Source: Streptomyces sp. NBC_00554
GTDB taxonomy: Bacteria > Actinomycetota > Actinomycetes > Streptomycetales > Streptomycetaceae
NCBI RefSeq assembly: GCF_041431135.1
Contig: NZ_CP107799.1
Location: 5,518,001 to 5,582,000 of the forward strand
Direction: 5' to 3'
DNA: 64,000 nucleotides
In this document: positions 43,701 to 51,738 of the stretch, one piece after another
How positions within the stretch are numbered: the stretch's first letter is position 1
Layout of the letters: each line of letters opens with the position of its first letter
The notes under the pieces: model-generated
Databases searched by the model: none
Told to the model about the DNA's origin: nothing
Seen by the model: only the letters and a program-made list of their open reading frames with translations
Translations under genes and position numbers: made by a program

Positions 43701-43961
43701 GAGGTACCGGAGTCGGTGCGGCTGCTGCTCGGTCCCGCCACCCCGGCGTCGTACGTCGAGCACGAGGAACTCATCGTCGACGGCGTCGAGTTGGACTGGC
43801 GCCGTACCCGGGACGGGGTGCTGCACGCCGCCACCCTGGAGGGCGTCGCCGCCGCCCTCGCCTGGACGGCCGGGCAGTGGCCGCGCCGCTTCGAGGTCGC
43901 GGCCCTCCTCGAGGACCCGTCGCGGACGGAGGAGCTGGAGCGGGACCGCTGGTTCGACTGA
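40794..43961 (+). CDS. Large sacsin/Hsp90-like GHKL ATPase-domain protein
   Basis: 1055 residues, GTG start with GAGGAG 7 bases upstream. The N-terminus holds a GHKL ATP-binding domain of the sacsin/Hsp90 type: ELAQNAADAA (E57, N61, D64), ANTGAP (about 88-92) and GRFGVGF (118-124). The rest is acidic and repetitive, with no other domain I recognise, and alternates GVLAEVLPSLLPAGLERRAE-type leucine-rich helices. A chaperone or remodelling role is the closest reading. It is monocistronic. Sacsin-like proteins also occur in some defence loci, but no partner genes for that are present here. Confidence 0.85.
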   Translation: MSKFVRPAAQGADPFGTARLRRGVLDAWATSPARFREDANAEEDLVLGGYRDRLVVELAQNAADAAARSGVPGRLRLTLRDGVLIAANTGAPLDATGVESLSTLRASAKRDAHDTAVGRFGVGFAAVLAVTDGPAVVGRHGGVRWSLAEARELASETARHSPGLGDEIRRRDGHVPLLRLPFAAEGTAPDTYDTAVILPLRDPAAQDLAERLLQNLDDALLLALPGLEEVVVESGDNEVRTLRRRADEHGAVIEDSRDGTTRWRTVARHGALEPALLADRPVEERLRPHWSVTWAVPVDADGAPARPRTSPVVHAPTPSDEPLGVPALLIASLPLDTTRRHAAPGPLTGFIVERAADAYAELLAAWRPVDAGIIDLVPGPLGKGELDGSLRQAILERLPRTAFLPPAAPPDTAVPETPVDWPDAGTGTAENPAALRPRDAEVVEGAGAETVGVLAEVLPSLLPAGLERRAELRTLGVARVPLTEAVDRLAGLEKDPGWWRRLYDSLAGVDPDRLSGLPVPLADGRTTIGPRQVLLPLADDDRTAAPDTLARLGLKVAHPDAAHPLLEKLGALPATPRAVLTTPQVRAAVAASLDDEGGGWDEDAPDAEELADTVLALVRGAGLEPGDEPWLGALALPDEEGELVPAGELVLPGSPFAQVMREDELAFVDAELAERWGEQPLAACGVLANFTLVRATDVVLDPDELEPRDSDFAEPDDAGLLDAVDVWCEDILDRLPDTPVPPVATEIVAVRDLDLVDDERWPQALALLSRPPLRDALTQPVRLLLPDGTHETVRPYTAWWLRGHPVLDGRRPAGLRSAGGDPLLHGLYDAADASGFEDEQVLRALGVRTSVAALLDEPGGAAELLDRLADPDREVSGAQLHALYGALADLDPEQVTLPDELRAVVDGQVTVVDAADAMVVDSPDLLPFTSGVPLLPVRPARAAELAELFQVRRLSESVTGEVDSEGTEHEVPESVRLLLGPATPASYVEHEELIVDGVELDWRRTRDGVLHAATLEGVAAALAWTAGQWPRRFEVAALLEDPSRTEELERDRWFD

Positions 43962-44040
43962 GTCCCGGTCGAGTCCTGGCTGAGTTCCTGGCTGAGTCCC
44001 GGCTGAGTTCTGGGGCGACTCCGGGGCGCGTCTTGGGCGC
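43960..44040. repeat. Degenerate CTGGCTGAGTTC tandem repeats
   Basis: CTGAGTCC, CGAGTCCTGG, CTGAGTTCCTGG, CTGAGTCCCGG and CTGAGTTCTGG follow each other from the stop codon region of the GHKL gene. The 253-base gap to the next gene also carries the promoter block shared with the second paralogue. No gene here. Confidence 0.7.
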
Positions 44041-44214
44041 GTCCAGCAGGTGGCCGAAAACACGCGCACGAAATCTGCACATCCGCACAACCATTCGCCC
44101 CCGTCGAACATCTGATCACTCGAGTCATCAGACTCCACGATCACTTGGGCCCCGTGTGACGACGAGCCGTCAGGAACGACCACAACAGGGCCCCTGTTTC
44201 CACTGGGGGAAACT

Positions 44215-44991
44215 GTGCGGAAGCGCACCACCACCGTTGCCCTGCTCGCCGCCTTCACGGTGGCCGGCGCCGCGCTGGCGCCCGCGGCCTTCGCGGACGG
44301 CGTCGAGGGCGACACCAAGATCACCAAGGTCGTGGTGAACGGCGGCAAGAACGTCGTCGTCGGAGCGGCGACGGTCAAGAAGTTCACGGTGTCCGTCACG
44401 GCGACGGACGACCAGGGCATCGCCGGTGCCGAGATCGACCTCTACGGTCCGAACGACGGCCTTCTCATCTCCACGTCCGCGGCGGCGAAGTGCGTGGTCT
44501 CCAGCACCAGCGCCACGACCTCCACTTGCACGGCGACCTACAGCGTCGACCCGCGGTTGGCCGACGTCTTCAACAACGAGGCGGGCAACTGGGTCGTCGA
44601 CGCGTGGGTCGACGCCAACGGCGACGACTCCAACTACGTCTGGAAGGAGAACGCGGGCAGCTTCAAGGTCCAGCGTGCCTCCCAGCTGACGGTCAACGCC
44701 GCCCCCGAGCCGGTGGTGAAGGGCAAGACCATCACGGTCACCGGCAAGCTGACCCGCGCCAACTGGGAGACGGGCAAGAACGTGGCCCTCGCCAACCAGT
44801 CGGTGGCCCTGCAGTTCCGCAAGGCGGGCACCACCACCTACACCAACGTCAAGGGCATCAAGTCGACCTCGACGGGCGCCCTGAAGACCACGGTCAAGGC
44901 CTCGGTCGACGGCTACTACCGCTACTCCTACGCGGGCATCACGACGACCGCGGGCGTCAGCGCCGCGGGTGACTACATCGACGTCAGGTAG
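44215..44991 (+). CDS. Secreted protein, paralogue 1 of a tandem pair
   Basis: 258 residues, GTG start, Sec signal peptide (VALLAAFTVAGAALAPAAFA, cleavage after about residue 28). The mature N-terminal part (29-155) is beta-rich and acidic, with VTATDDQGIAGAEIDLYGPN. Residues 158-258 are a 101-residue module (LTVNAAPEPVVKGKTITVTG) that is about 79% identical to the C-terminus of the next gene. It resembles bacterial Ig-like carbohydrate- or calcium-binding modules, but no enzyme motif is seen. The upstream 70 bases also match those of paralogue 2. Confidence 0.88.
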   Translation: MRKRTTTVALLAAFTVAGAALAPAAFADGVEGDTKITKVVVNGGKNVVVGAATVKKFTVSVTATDDQGIAGAEIDLYGPNDGLLISTSAAAKCVVSSTSATTSTCTATYSVDPRLADVFNNEAGNWVVDAWVDANGDDSNYVWKENAGSFKVQRASQLTVNAAPEPVVKGKTITVTGKLTRANWETGKNVALANQSVALQFRKAGTTTYTNVKGIKSTSTGALKTTVKASVDGYYRYSYAGITTTAGVSAAGDYIDVR

Positions 44992-45002
44992 TCGGACTCG
45001 CG

Positions 45003-45089
45003 ACCGGTCGAACCTGCGGCAGGTCCCGTCGAACTTGCGGCAGGCCCGGTCGAACTCGCGCTAGGCCCGGTCGAACTCGCGCTAGGCGC
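45003..45089. repeat. Four tandem 21-bp repeats between the secreted paralogues
   Basis: GGTCGAACCTGCGGCAGG, GTCGAACTTGCGGCAGG and two copies of GGTCGAACTCGCGCTAGG follow directly after the first paralogue. The 21-bp period keeps frames open on both strands, which explains a spurious Ser/Thr-Gly-repeat reading frame on the minus strand. Confidence 0.8.
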
Positions 45090-45333
45090 AGGTGAGTTGG
45101 CCGAACGGCAAGTAGCCGGACGTGAAGTGGAAGTGCCTTGCCGATGGCTCCCGGGTTTCCCCCGGGGGCCATTGGTCATGTGCGACAAAAATTCGCAACA
45201 CTCGTACAACCTTTCACCCCCTGTCGCGCATCTCCTCATGTGAGCCAACAGGCTCCACAATCATTTGGGTCCCGCGCCGACGACGAGCCGTAGTAACGAC
45301 CAGAGCCCGGGGCCCCTTTCACGTGGGGAACAC

Positions 45334-46275
45334 ATGCGCATACGAGCCACTGTGGCCGCCGTCACCGGTGCCCTGGCCCTCTCCGCCTTCGTCGTACCCG
45401 GCGCGCACGCCGCCGACTCCGGCTCCGCCTCCACCTACCGCGCGGACGTCGCCAAGGTGCTGGAGGCCGCCCGCGCCGCAGACTCCGGCAAGAGCGCGTT
45501 CAGCACCTCAGCCGCCGCCGTGGACGAGCCGTACGCCCTCGACGTCACCTTCTCCAACATCAAGGTGAACAAGGGCAAGGCGATCGTCGTCGGCGCCACC
45601 ACCCACAACGTCGTGCCGGTCACGTACACCCTGACCCACGCCGCCGACGTCGACATCACGGCCGCGGACTTCCTCAACGGCCCGTATCTCTACAAGGGCA
45701 CCTTCGGCAACGCGGACAACGAGCTGTGGGGCGACGCCCCGGGCACCTGCACCCCCACCTCGTCGACGACCGCTTCCTGCGTGGCCAAGATCGACATCCG
45801 TGCCAACGAGGGCTACCTGATCAACTCCGACGCCGGCACGTGGAAGGCCGCCGGTTTCGCCGTCGCGTACAACGGCCAGGACCCGTCGAGCTCCACCTTC
45901 GACATCACCAAGGTCGGCGTCGCCGACCAGGGCGGCTTCACCTCTCCCAAGGTCCAGCGGCTGTCGAAGCTGACGGTCAACGCCGCGCCGGAGCCGGTGG
46001 TGAAGGGCAAGACCATCACGGTCACCGGCAAGCTGACCCGCGCCGACTGGGAGACGAACAAGTACGTCGGCCTCAGCGGCCAGTCGGTGGTGCTGCAGTT
46101 CCGCAAGGCGGGCACCACCACCTACACCAACGTCAAGGGCATCAAGTCGGCCGCGGGCGGCGCGCTGAAGACCACGGTCAAGGCCGGGGTCGACGGCTAC
46201 TACCGCTTCACCTTCGCGGGCATCGCGAGCACCGCCGCGGTCACCACCGCCGGTGATTACGTTGACGTCAAGTAA
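45334..46275 (+). CDS. Secreted protein, paralogue 2 of a tandem pair
   Basis: 313 residues, ATG start, signal peptide MRIRATVAAVTGALALSAFV with cleavage near AHAADS. The N-terminal mature part (about 30-205) differs from paralogue 1, being longer with YTLTHAADVDITAADFLNGP and two cysteines. Residues 213-313 are the shared module (LTVNAAPEPVVKGKTITVTG; VLQFRKAGTTTYTNVKGIKS). It ends 15 bases from the convergent P-type ATPase gene. Function unknown; the likely site of action is the cell surface or medium. Confidence 0.88.
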   Translation: MRIRATVAAVTGALALSAFVVPGAHAADSGSASTYRADVAKVLEAARAADSGKSAFSTSAAAVDEPYALDVTFSNIKVNKGKAIVVGATTHNVVPVTYTLTHAADVDITAADFLNGPYLYKGTFGNADNELWGDAPGTCTPTSSTTASCVAKIDIRANEGYLINSDAGTWKAAGFAVAYNGQDPSSSTFDITKVGVADQGGFTSPKVQRLSKLTVNAAPEPVVKGKTITVTGKLTRADWETNKYVGLSGQSVVLQFRKAGTTTYTNVKGIKSAAGGALKTTVKAGVDGYYRFTFAGIASTAAVTTAGDYVDVK

Positions 46276-46290
46276 CCACCTGCAGTACCG

Positions 46291-48696
46291 CTAGGCCGGA
46301 AAGCGGCGGTCGACCCATTTCCACACGAACTCCAGGGCGGCCGCCGCCACCGCCGCGATGCCCACCGCGATCCACGGCATCGTCGCCCCGACCAGCTTCA
46401 GCGCGAAGAAGTCCTGCAGCCACGGCACGACGAGCACCAGCAGGAACCCGGCGCCCATGGTGGCGACCAGGGCGACCCGCCACCAGGTGTACGGCCGGGC
46501 GACGATCGCCAGCACCCACATCGAGATCAGGAAGAGCGTCAGTGTCGCGGCGCTCGTCTCCGCGTCCAACGCGCCGGTACCGCTGTAGTGGTGACGGGCG
46601 GTCAGGTACGTGATGAACGTGGCCACCGCCGCGATCACGCCCCCCGGGATCGAGTACCGCATGACCCTCCGCACGAAGTGCGGCCTCGCCCGCTCCGTGT
46701 TCGGGGCGAGGGCGAGGAAGAACGCCGGTACACCGATCGTCAGCGTGGACAGCAGGGTCAAGTGGCGCGGCAGGAACGGGTATTCGACCTGCCAGCACAC
46801 CACCAGAATGGCCAGCAGCACCGAGTAGACCGTCTTCACCAGGAAGAGGGTCGCGACCCGGGTGATGTTCCCGATCACCCTGCGGCCCTCCGCGACCACC
46901 GAAGGCAGCGTCGCGAAGCTGTTGTTGAGCAGCACGATCTGGGCCACGGCGCGGGTCGCCTCGGAGCCCGAGCCCATGCTGACCCCGATGTCGGCGTCCT
47001 TCAGGGCCAGTACGTCGTTCACGCCGTCGCCGGTCATCGCCACGGTGTGCCCGTTCGACTGGAGCGCGCCCACCATGTCCCGCTTCTGCTGCGGGGTGAC
47101 CCGCCCGAACACCGTGCCCTTGTCCAGTGACTTCGCCATCTCCGCCTGATCGGCGGGCAGTTGGCGCGCGTCCACGACCTTGCCGGTGAGCCCGAGCTTC
47201 CCGGCCACCGCGCCCACCGAGACCGCGTTGTCACCGGAGATGACCTTGGCCTTGACGTTCTGCTCCTCGAAGTACCGCAGGGTGTCCGCCGCGTCCGGGC
47301 GCAGCCGCTGCTCCAGGACGACCAGGGCGGTGGGCTTCGAGCCTTCCTTGACGGCGGGATCGTCGAGGTCCCTGGTGGCCCGGGTGAGCAGCAGCACCCG
47401 CAGCCCCTCCTCGTTCAGCCGCTCGGTCTCGGCGAGCGCCGGGTCCCCTTCGGACAGCAGCACGTCGGGGGCGCCGAGGAGCCATGTGCTCGTTTCCCCG
47501 TTGCCCTCGCTGAACGACGCCCCGCTGTACTTGCGGGCCGAGGAGAAGGGCAGCGACTCCGTGCAGCGCCAGTCCTCGCTGTCCGGGTAGGCGTCGATGA
47601 TCGCCTTCAGGGACGCGTTCGGCCGCGGGTCCGACTCACCGAGCGAGCCGAGGACCTTGTGTACGTAGCTCTCGTCGCTGCCGCCCAGCGGGCGCACCTC
47701 GGTGACGTCCATGCCGCCCTCGGTGAGCGTGCCCGTCTTGTCGAGGCAGACGGTGTCGACGCGCGCGAGCCCCTCGATGGCGGGCAGCTCCTGCACCAGG
47801 CACTGTTTCCGGCCAAGCCGGATGACCCCGATCGCGAAGGCGACGGAGGTGAGGAGGACCAGCCCCTCCGGGACCATCGGCACGATCCCGCCGACCGTGC
47901 GGGCGACGGAGTCCTTGAAGTCGTTCTGCTTGACCACCAGTTGGCTGATGATCAGGCCGATCGCCGTCGGGATCATCATCCACGTCACGTACTTGAGGAT
48001 CGTGGAGATGCCCGTCCGCAGCTCGGAGTGGACGAGCGTGAACCGTGACGCCTCCTCCGCGAGCTGCGCCGCGTACGCCTCCCGGCCCACCTTCGTCGCC
48101 GTGAACGCGCCGCCGCCCGCGACCACGAAGCTGCCCGACATCACCTGGTCGCCGGGCTGCTTGATCACCGGATCCGCCTCACCGGTGAGCAGCGACTCGT
48201 CGATCTCCAGGCCGTCGGCCTCCACGCAATCGCCGTCGACGACGATCTTGTCCCCGGGCCCGATCTCGATCAGGTCCCCGAGCACGATCTCCGACGTACT
48301 GACCTGGGCGGCGATCCCGTCCCTGCGTACGGTCGGTTTCGCCTCGCCGATGACCGCGAGCGAGTCCAGGGTCTTCTTGGCCCGCCACTCCTGGACGATG
48401 CCGATCCCGGTGTTGGCGAGGATGACGTACCCGAACAGGCTGTCCTGGAACGGCGCCACGAACAGCATGATCAGCCAGAGCACGCCGATGATCGCGTTGA
48501 ACCGGGTGAAGACGTTGGCGCGGACGATCTCGCTCACGGAGCGGCTGCTGCGCACCGGGACGTCGTTCACCTCGCCGCGCGCCACCCGTTCGGCCACCTC
48601 TGCGGCGGACAGCCCCAGCGCCCGCTCCGCGGGGGAGGCGGGTATGGGCACGGGGTGAACGGGATCGAGTTCGGCGCCCGCGTCGATGTGCGTCAT
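46291..48696 (-). CDS. P-type cation-transport ATPase (HAD-IC, P2-like)
   Basis: 801 residues. Phosphorylation motif DKTGTLT (Asp319), actuator TGEA (171-174), PEGLV (276-280) in membrane segment 4, hinge TGDGVND, and about ten membrane helices. The N-terminal cytosolic part lacks a heavy-metal-binding CxxC, so a P1B metal pump is unlikely; Mg2+/Ca2+-type P2 ATPases are the best match. Substrate ion cannot be named from sequence. ATG 48696. Confidence 0.93.
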   Translation of the reverse strand: MTHIDAGAELDPVHPVPIPASPAERALGLSAAEVAERVARGEVNDVPVRSSRSVSEIVRANVFTRFNAIIGVLWLIMLFVAPFQDSLFGYVILANTGIGIVQEWRAKKTLDSLAVIGEAKPTVRRDGIAAQVSTSEIVLGDLIEIGPGDKIVVDGDCVEADGLEIDESLLTGEADPVIKQPGDQVMSGSFVVAGGGAFTATKVGREAYAAQLAEEASRFTLVHSELRTGISTILKYVTWMMIPTAIGLIISQLVVKQNDFKDSVARTVGGIVPMVPEGLVLLTSVAFAIGVIRLGRKQCLVQELPAIEGLARVDTVCLDKTGTLTEGGMDVTEVRPLGGSDESYVHKVLGSLGESDPRPNASLKAIIDAYPDSEDWRCTESLPFSSARKYSGASFSEGNGETSTWLLGAPDVLLSEGDPALAETERLNEEGLRVLLLTRATRDLDDPAVKEGSKPTALVVLEQRLRPDAADTLRYFEEQNVKAKVISGDNAVSVGAVAGKLGLTGKVVDARQLPADQAEMAKSLDKGTVFGRVTPQQKRDMVGALQSNGHTVAMTGDGVNDVLALKDADIGVSMGSGSEATRAVAQIVLLNNSFATLPSVVAEGRRVIGNITRVATLFLVKTVYSVLLAILVVCWQVEYPFLPRHLTLLSTLTIGVPAFFLALAPNTERARPHFVRRVMRYSIPGGVIAAVATFITYLTARHHYSGTGALDAETSAATLTLFLISMWVLAIVARPYTWWRVALVATMGAGFLLVLVVPWLQDFFALKLVGATMPWIAVGIAAVAAAALEFVWKWVDRRFPA

Positions 48697-48851
48697 GCGT
48701 TCGACGGTACGTGCGGATATACGGCTTCACCCGCTGAGTGCCCGAAAGATCCGACCAGGGGAGGACGGGGGCGGCGGTCAATGATGCCGTGGTTGTAGGC
48801 GGGGCCCGTCACTCGGCGGGGGAGACGGCCCACCCGGCGGGGGGAGTCGGC

Positions 48852-49127
48852 CTACTCCGCAGGAGAGTCGGCGTCGGCCTTGAGCGCCGCGTCCCGCTTC
48901 AGCGCGGCCTCCCGGCCCCGGACGTACCAGATGCCGATCAGGCCGAGACCCGCGCCAGCCAGGCACGTCCACACCCACCAGGTGTGCCCGTGGTCGTCGA
49001 ACCAGCCGTAGAACGGCAGCTGCACCAGGAAGAGGACGAACCAGAGAATCGTGAGGCCTGTGATGGTGGCGACGACGGGCCCCTCCAGGGGCTCCGGCGC
49101 CTCGTGCTTGGGGGTCCACTTCGCCAT
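48852..49127 (-). CDS. DUF2530 membrane protein
   Basis: 91 residues with two membrane helices (VVATITGLTILWFVLFLVQL and VWTCLAGAGLGLIGIWYVRG) linked by FYGWFDDHGHTWW, the DUF2530 hallmark. It is divergent from the purine permease, a pairing I recall as conserved in Streptomyces. Function unknown. Confidence 0.9.
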   Translation of the reverse strand: MAKWTPKHEAPEPLEGPVVATITGLTILWFVLFLVQLPFYGWFDDHGHTWWVWTCLAGAGLGLIGIWYVRGREAALKRDAALKADADSPAE

Positions 49128-49177
49128 GGGGACAGCTTACGAGAGGGCGTCCGTGTCCTCTCCGGGGCGTGGGAGGT

Positions 49178-49192
49178 CCTTGTATACCAAGG
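49178..49192. promoter_or_regulatory. CCTTGTATACCAAGG palindrome upstream of the purine permease
   Basis: Arms CCTTG and CAAGG flank TATAC at 49178-49192, in the 276-base AT-rich gap between the DUF2530 gene and the permease. It resembles a GntR-type operator and may control one or both genes. Confidence 0.5.
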
Positions 49193-49403
49193 GTCTACGC
49201 GCGGAGATAGCGAATTCGACCTCATATGTTCATACTGAAACCGCCTGAGTCTGGCTCTTTCTATTCGTACGAAACAACAACGGAAACCTCTCGGAAACCC
49301 GTTGGTGATCACACGACAGCCAGACTCGATCAAGTTCCCAGCCCGGCGCCGTCCCCGCCCGGCGCCCACTGGCCACCTGGCCCCCGCACGTATGAGGTCA
49401 CGC

Positions 49404-50855
49404 ATGTCCACCTCGGCCGCCACCAAGGCCCCCACCCCGGAGCAGCCGGAACCCCGGCCCGCGCAGGGTGCCCTCGACCGCTACTTCAAGATCTCCGAGC
49501 GGGGCAGCACGCTGCCGCGCGAGATCCGCGGCGGTTTCGCCACCTTCTTCGCGATGGCCTACATCATCGTGCTGAACCCGATCATCCTGGGCAGCGCGAA
49601 GGACATGTACGGGCACCAGCTGGACAACGGCCAGCTGGTCACCGCGACCGCGCTGACCGCGGCGTTCACCACGCTCCTGATGGGTGTCATCGGCAACGTG
49701 CCGATCGCGCTGGCCGCCGGTCTCGGTGTGAACACGGTTGTCGCGCTCCAGCTCGCGCCGCGGATGTCATGGCCGGACGCCATGGGCATGGTGGTCCTCG
49801 CGGGCATCGTCGTGATGCTCCTGGTCGCCACCGGTCTGCGTGAGCGCGTCATGAACGCCGTGCCGCTGGGTCTGCGCAAGGCCATCGCGATCGGTATCGG
49901 CCTGTTCATCATGCTGATCGGCCTGGTCGACTCCGGTTTCGTCTCGCGCATCCCGGACATCGCGCAGACCACGGTCCCGCTCCAGCTCGGCAGCGACGGT
50001 CACCTCAACGGCTGGCCCGTCCTGATCTTCATCCTCGGCACGCTCCTCACGCTCGCGCTGATGGTGCGCAAGGTGTCCGGCGCGATCCTCATCTCGATCG
50101 TCACGATGACCGTCCTCGCGGTGATCATCAACGCCGTCGCCGACATCCCGTCCTGGGGCCTGACCACCCCGGAGTGGCCCGGCAACCCGGTCGCCACCCC
50201 GGACTTCGGGCTCGTCGGCAAGGTCAGCCTCTTCGGCGGCTTCGGCAAGGTCGGCGTGCTGACCGGCGTCCTCTTCGTCTTCACCGTGCTGCTGTCGTGC
50301 TTCTTCGACGCGATGGGCACGATCATGGGCGTCAGCGACGAGGCCAAGCTGACCGACGCCCAGGGCAACATGCCCGGCATCAACAAGGTCCTCTTCGTCG
50401 ACGGCATCGCGGTCGCCGCGGGCGGCGCCAGCTCCTCCTCCGCCACCACCTGCTTCGTGGAGTCCACGGCGGGCGTCGGCGAGGGCGCGCGCACCGGCTT
50501 CGCGAACGTCGTCACCGGCGCGCTCTTCGCCGTCGCGCTCTTCCTGACCCCCGTCGCCACCATGGTCCCGTCGCAGGCGGCCACCCCCGCGCTGCTCGCG
50601 GTCGGCTTCATGATCCTGGCGGGGTCGGTCAAGGAGATCGACTGGGCGGACTACACGATCGCCATCCCGGCCTTCGTCACCATGCTGATGATGCCGTTCA
50701 CGTACTCGATCACGAACGGCATCGGCTTCGGCTTCATCACCTTCGTGGTGCTGCGCCTGGCGGCGGGGCGCGGCCGTGACGTGCCGGTCGCGATGTACGT
50801 GGTGGCGGCGGTGTTCGGGTTCTACTACCTGATGCCGGCGCTGGGTCTGACCTGA
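49404..50855 (+). CDS. NCS2-family purine permease (AzgA-like)
   Basis: 483 residues, about twelve to fourteen membrane segments. Motifs: REIRGGFATFFAMAYIIVLN at the start, GLGVNTVVALQLAP, FFDAMGTIMGVSDEAKL and ASSSSATTCFVESTAGVGEG (the AzgA-subfamily TMS10 region). These proton-coupled carriers import adenine, guanine or hypoxanthine. I use ATG 49404 with GAGG upstream; ATG 49392 is an alternative. No purine riboswitch is visible in the leader. Confidence 0.93.
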   Translation: MSTSAATKAPTPEQPEPRPAQGALDRYFKISERGSTLPREIRGGFATFFAMAYIIVLNPIILGSAKDMYGHQLDNGQLVTATALTAAFTTLLMGVIGNVPIALAAGLGVNTVVALQLAPRMSWPDAMGMVVLAGIVVMLLVATGLRERVMNAVPLGLRKAIAIGIGLFIMLIGLVDSGFVSRIPDIAQTTVPLQLGSDGHLNGWPVLIFILGTLLTLALMVRKVSGAILISIVTMTVLAVIINAVADIPSWGLTTPEWPGNPVATPDFGLVGKVSLFGGFGKVGVLTGVLFVFTVLLSCFFDAMGTIMGVSDEAKLTDAQGNMPGINKVLFVDGIAVAAGGASSSSATTCFVESTAGVGEGARTGFANVVTGALFAVALFLTPVATMVPSQAATPALLAVGFMILAGSVKEIDWADYTIAIPAFVTMLMMPFTYSITNGIGFGFITFVVLRLAAGRGRDVPVAMYVVAAVFGFYYLMPALGLT

Positions 50856-50870
50856 GCCTTGCTCGGCCCC

Positions 50871-50903
50871 GGGGTCACGTGACCCACTGGCTCACGTGAC
50901 CCC
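50871..50903. terminator. Bidirectional terminator between permease and ribbon-helix-helix gene
   Basis: GGGGTCACGTGA (50871-50882) and TCACGTGACCCC (50892-50903) form a 12-bp perfect stem with a 9-base loop. It contains the stop codon of the convergent gene. Confidence 0.85.
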
Positions 50904-51074
50904 GTAGAACTTCTCCGTCTCCTCGACCGCGGTCTGGAACCGCTCGTCGAAGTCGTCGCGAATGAGCGTCCGGACCACATAGTCCTGGACGCTCATTCCG
51001 CGTTTGGCGGCGTGGTGTCGGAGCCGGTTGAGCAGCTCCCCGTCTATCCGCAGGCTGAGCACGCTGGTCCCCAT
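50892..51074 (-). CDS. Ribbon-helix-helix transcription factor-like protein
   Basis: 60 residues: the beta strand VLSLRIDGELLNRLRHHAAK and helix MSVQDYVVRTLIRDDF are the Arc/CopG-type ribbon-helix-helix. Such proteins bind DNA as dimers, commonly as antitoxins or autoregulators; no toxin gene is adjacent. ATG 51074. The candidate operator TCACTCATATGAGTGA lies 55 bases upstream, between it and marR. Confidence 0.85.
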   Translation of the reverse strand: MGTSVLSLRIDGELLNRLRHHAAKRGMSVQDYVVRTLIRDDFDERFQTAVEETEKFYGVT

Positions 51075-51128
51075 GGAGTCGAGGGTCGCGTTCTCCCGCC
51101 GGGTGAGGGGTCACTTTCCGGATCCGGC

Positions 51129-51144
51129 TCACTCATATGAGTGA
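51129..51144. promoter_or_regulatory. 16-bp palindrome between the ribbon-helix-helix gene and marR
   Basis: TCACTCATATGAGTGA is a perfect 16-bp palindrome in the divergent promoter region (51075-51218). It is the obvious operator candidate for the MarR protein or the ribbon-helix-helix protein. Confidence 0.75.
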
Positions 51145-51218
51145 CGTAAAGATTCAGTTTCCGGTTTCGGGGGCACTCCGGTGGTCTTTAGGGAGAGTAA
51201 TGAGTTACGCTAAGGAAC

Positions 51219-51656
51219 ATGCCTGACCTCACCCATGGCGACGACGTTGCCGCCGTGAACTCCCTCCGCTCCGCAGTCATGCGGCTGTCGCGCCGGCTCA
51301 AGCACCAACGGGTCGACGAGTCGCTGAGCCCCACCGAGATCTCGGTGCTCGGCACCCTCGCCCGCTGTGGCAACGCCACCCCGGGCGAACTCGCCCGCAA
51401 AGAGCATGTGCAGCCGCCCTCGATGACCCGCATCGTCGCGCTGCTCGAAGCGAAGGGACTGGTCAGGCTGGAGCCGCACCCCGACGACCGTCGCCAGAAG
51501 GTCGTCACACAGACCGAGCAGGCCGAGGCCATCCTCGAAGAGAGCCGCCGCAAGCGGAACGCGTGGCTGGCCGGCCTGGCCGAGGGTCTCGACGAGGACG
51601 AGTGGGCCAAGCTCCGCGAGGCCGCTCCCGTCCTGGAGAAGCTCGCACAGATCTGA
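51219..51656 (+). CDS. MarR-family transcriptional regulator
   Basis: 145 residues, complete winged helix of the MarR type: LSPTEISVLGTLARCGNATP, GELARKEHVQPPSMTRIVAL and LVRLEPHPDDRRQKVV. It probably controls the MFS exporter gene that follows 83 bases downstream. The ligand is unknown. Confidence 0.95.
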   Translation: MPDLTHGDDVAAVNSLRSAVMRLSRRLKHQRVDESLSPTEISVLGTLARCGNATPGELARKEHVQPPSMTRIVALLEAKGLVRLEPHPDDRRQKVVTQTEQAEAILEESRRKRNAWLAGLAEGLDEDEWAKLREAAPVLEKLAQI

Positions 51657-51673
51657 CCCAAGCCGTAGTGCCA

Positions 51674-51712
51674 GGACGTCGTCGTCCTGCACGCCCCAGG
51701 ACGACGACGTCC
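51674..51712. promoter_or_regulatory. 15-bp inverted repeat between marR and MFS gene
   Basis: GGACGTCGTCGTCCT (51674-51688) and AGGACGACGACGTCC (51698-51712) are perfect complements separated by 9 bases. As RNA this is a stable hairpin in the marR-MFS interval, where it could attenuate readthrough; each arm is also partly palindromic and could bind protein. Confidence 0.8.
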
Positions 51713-51738
51713 GACGTACGCCTAGGAGGCGAGCCCTT

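Noticed and set aside
44973..45260. Minus-strand frame with Ser/Thr/Gly/Pro heptads
   Set aside because: It arises entirely from the 21-bp tandem DNA repeat and has no other support.
49128..49403. Purine riboswitch before the NCS2 permease
   Set aside because: I see none of the conserved junction sequences of guanine or adenine riboswitches; only a short palindrome is visible.
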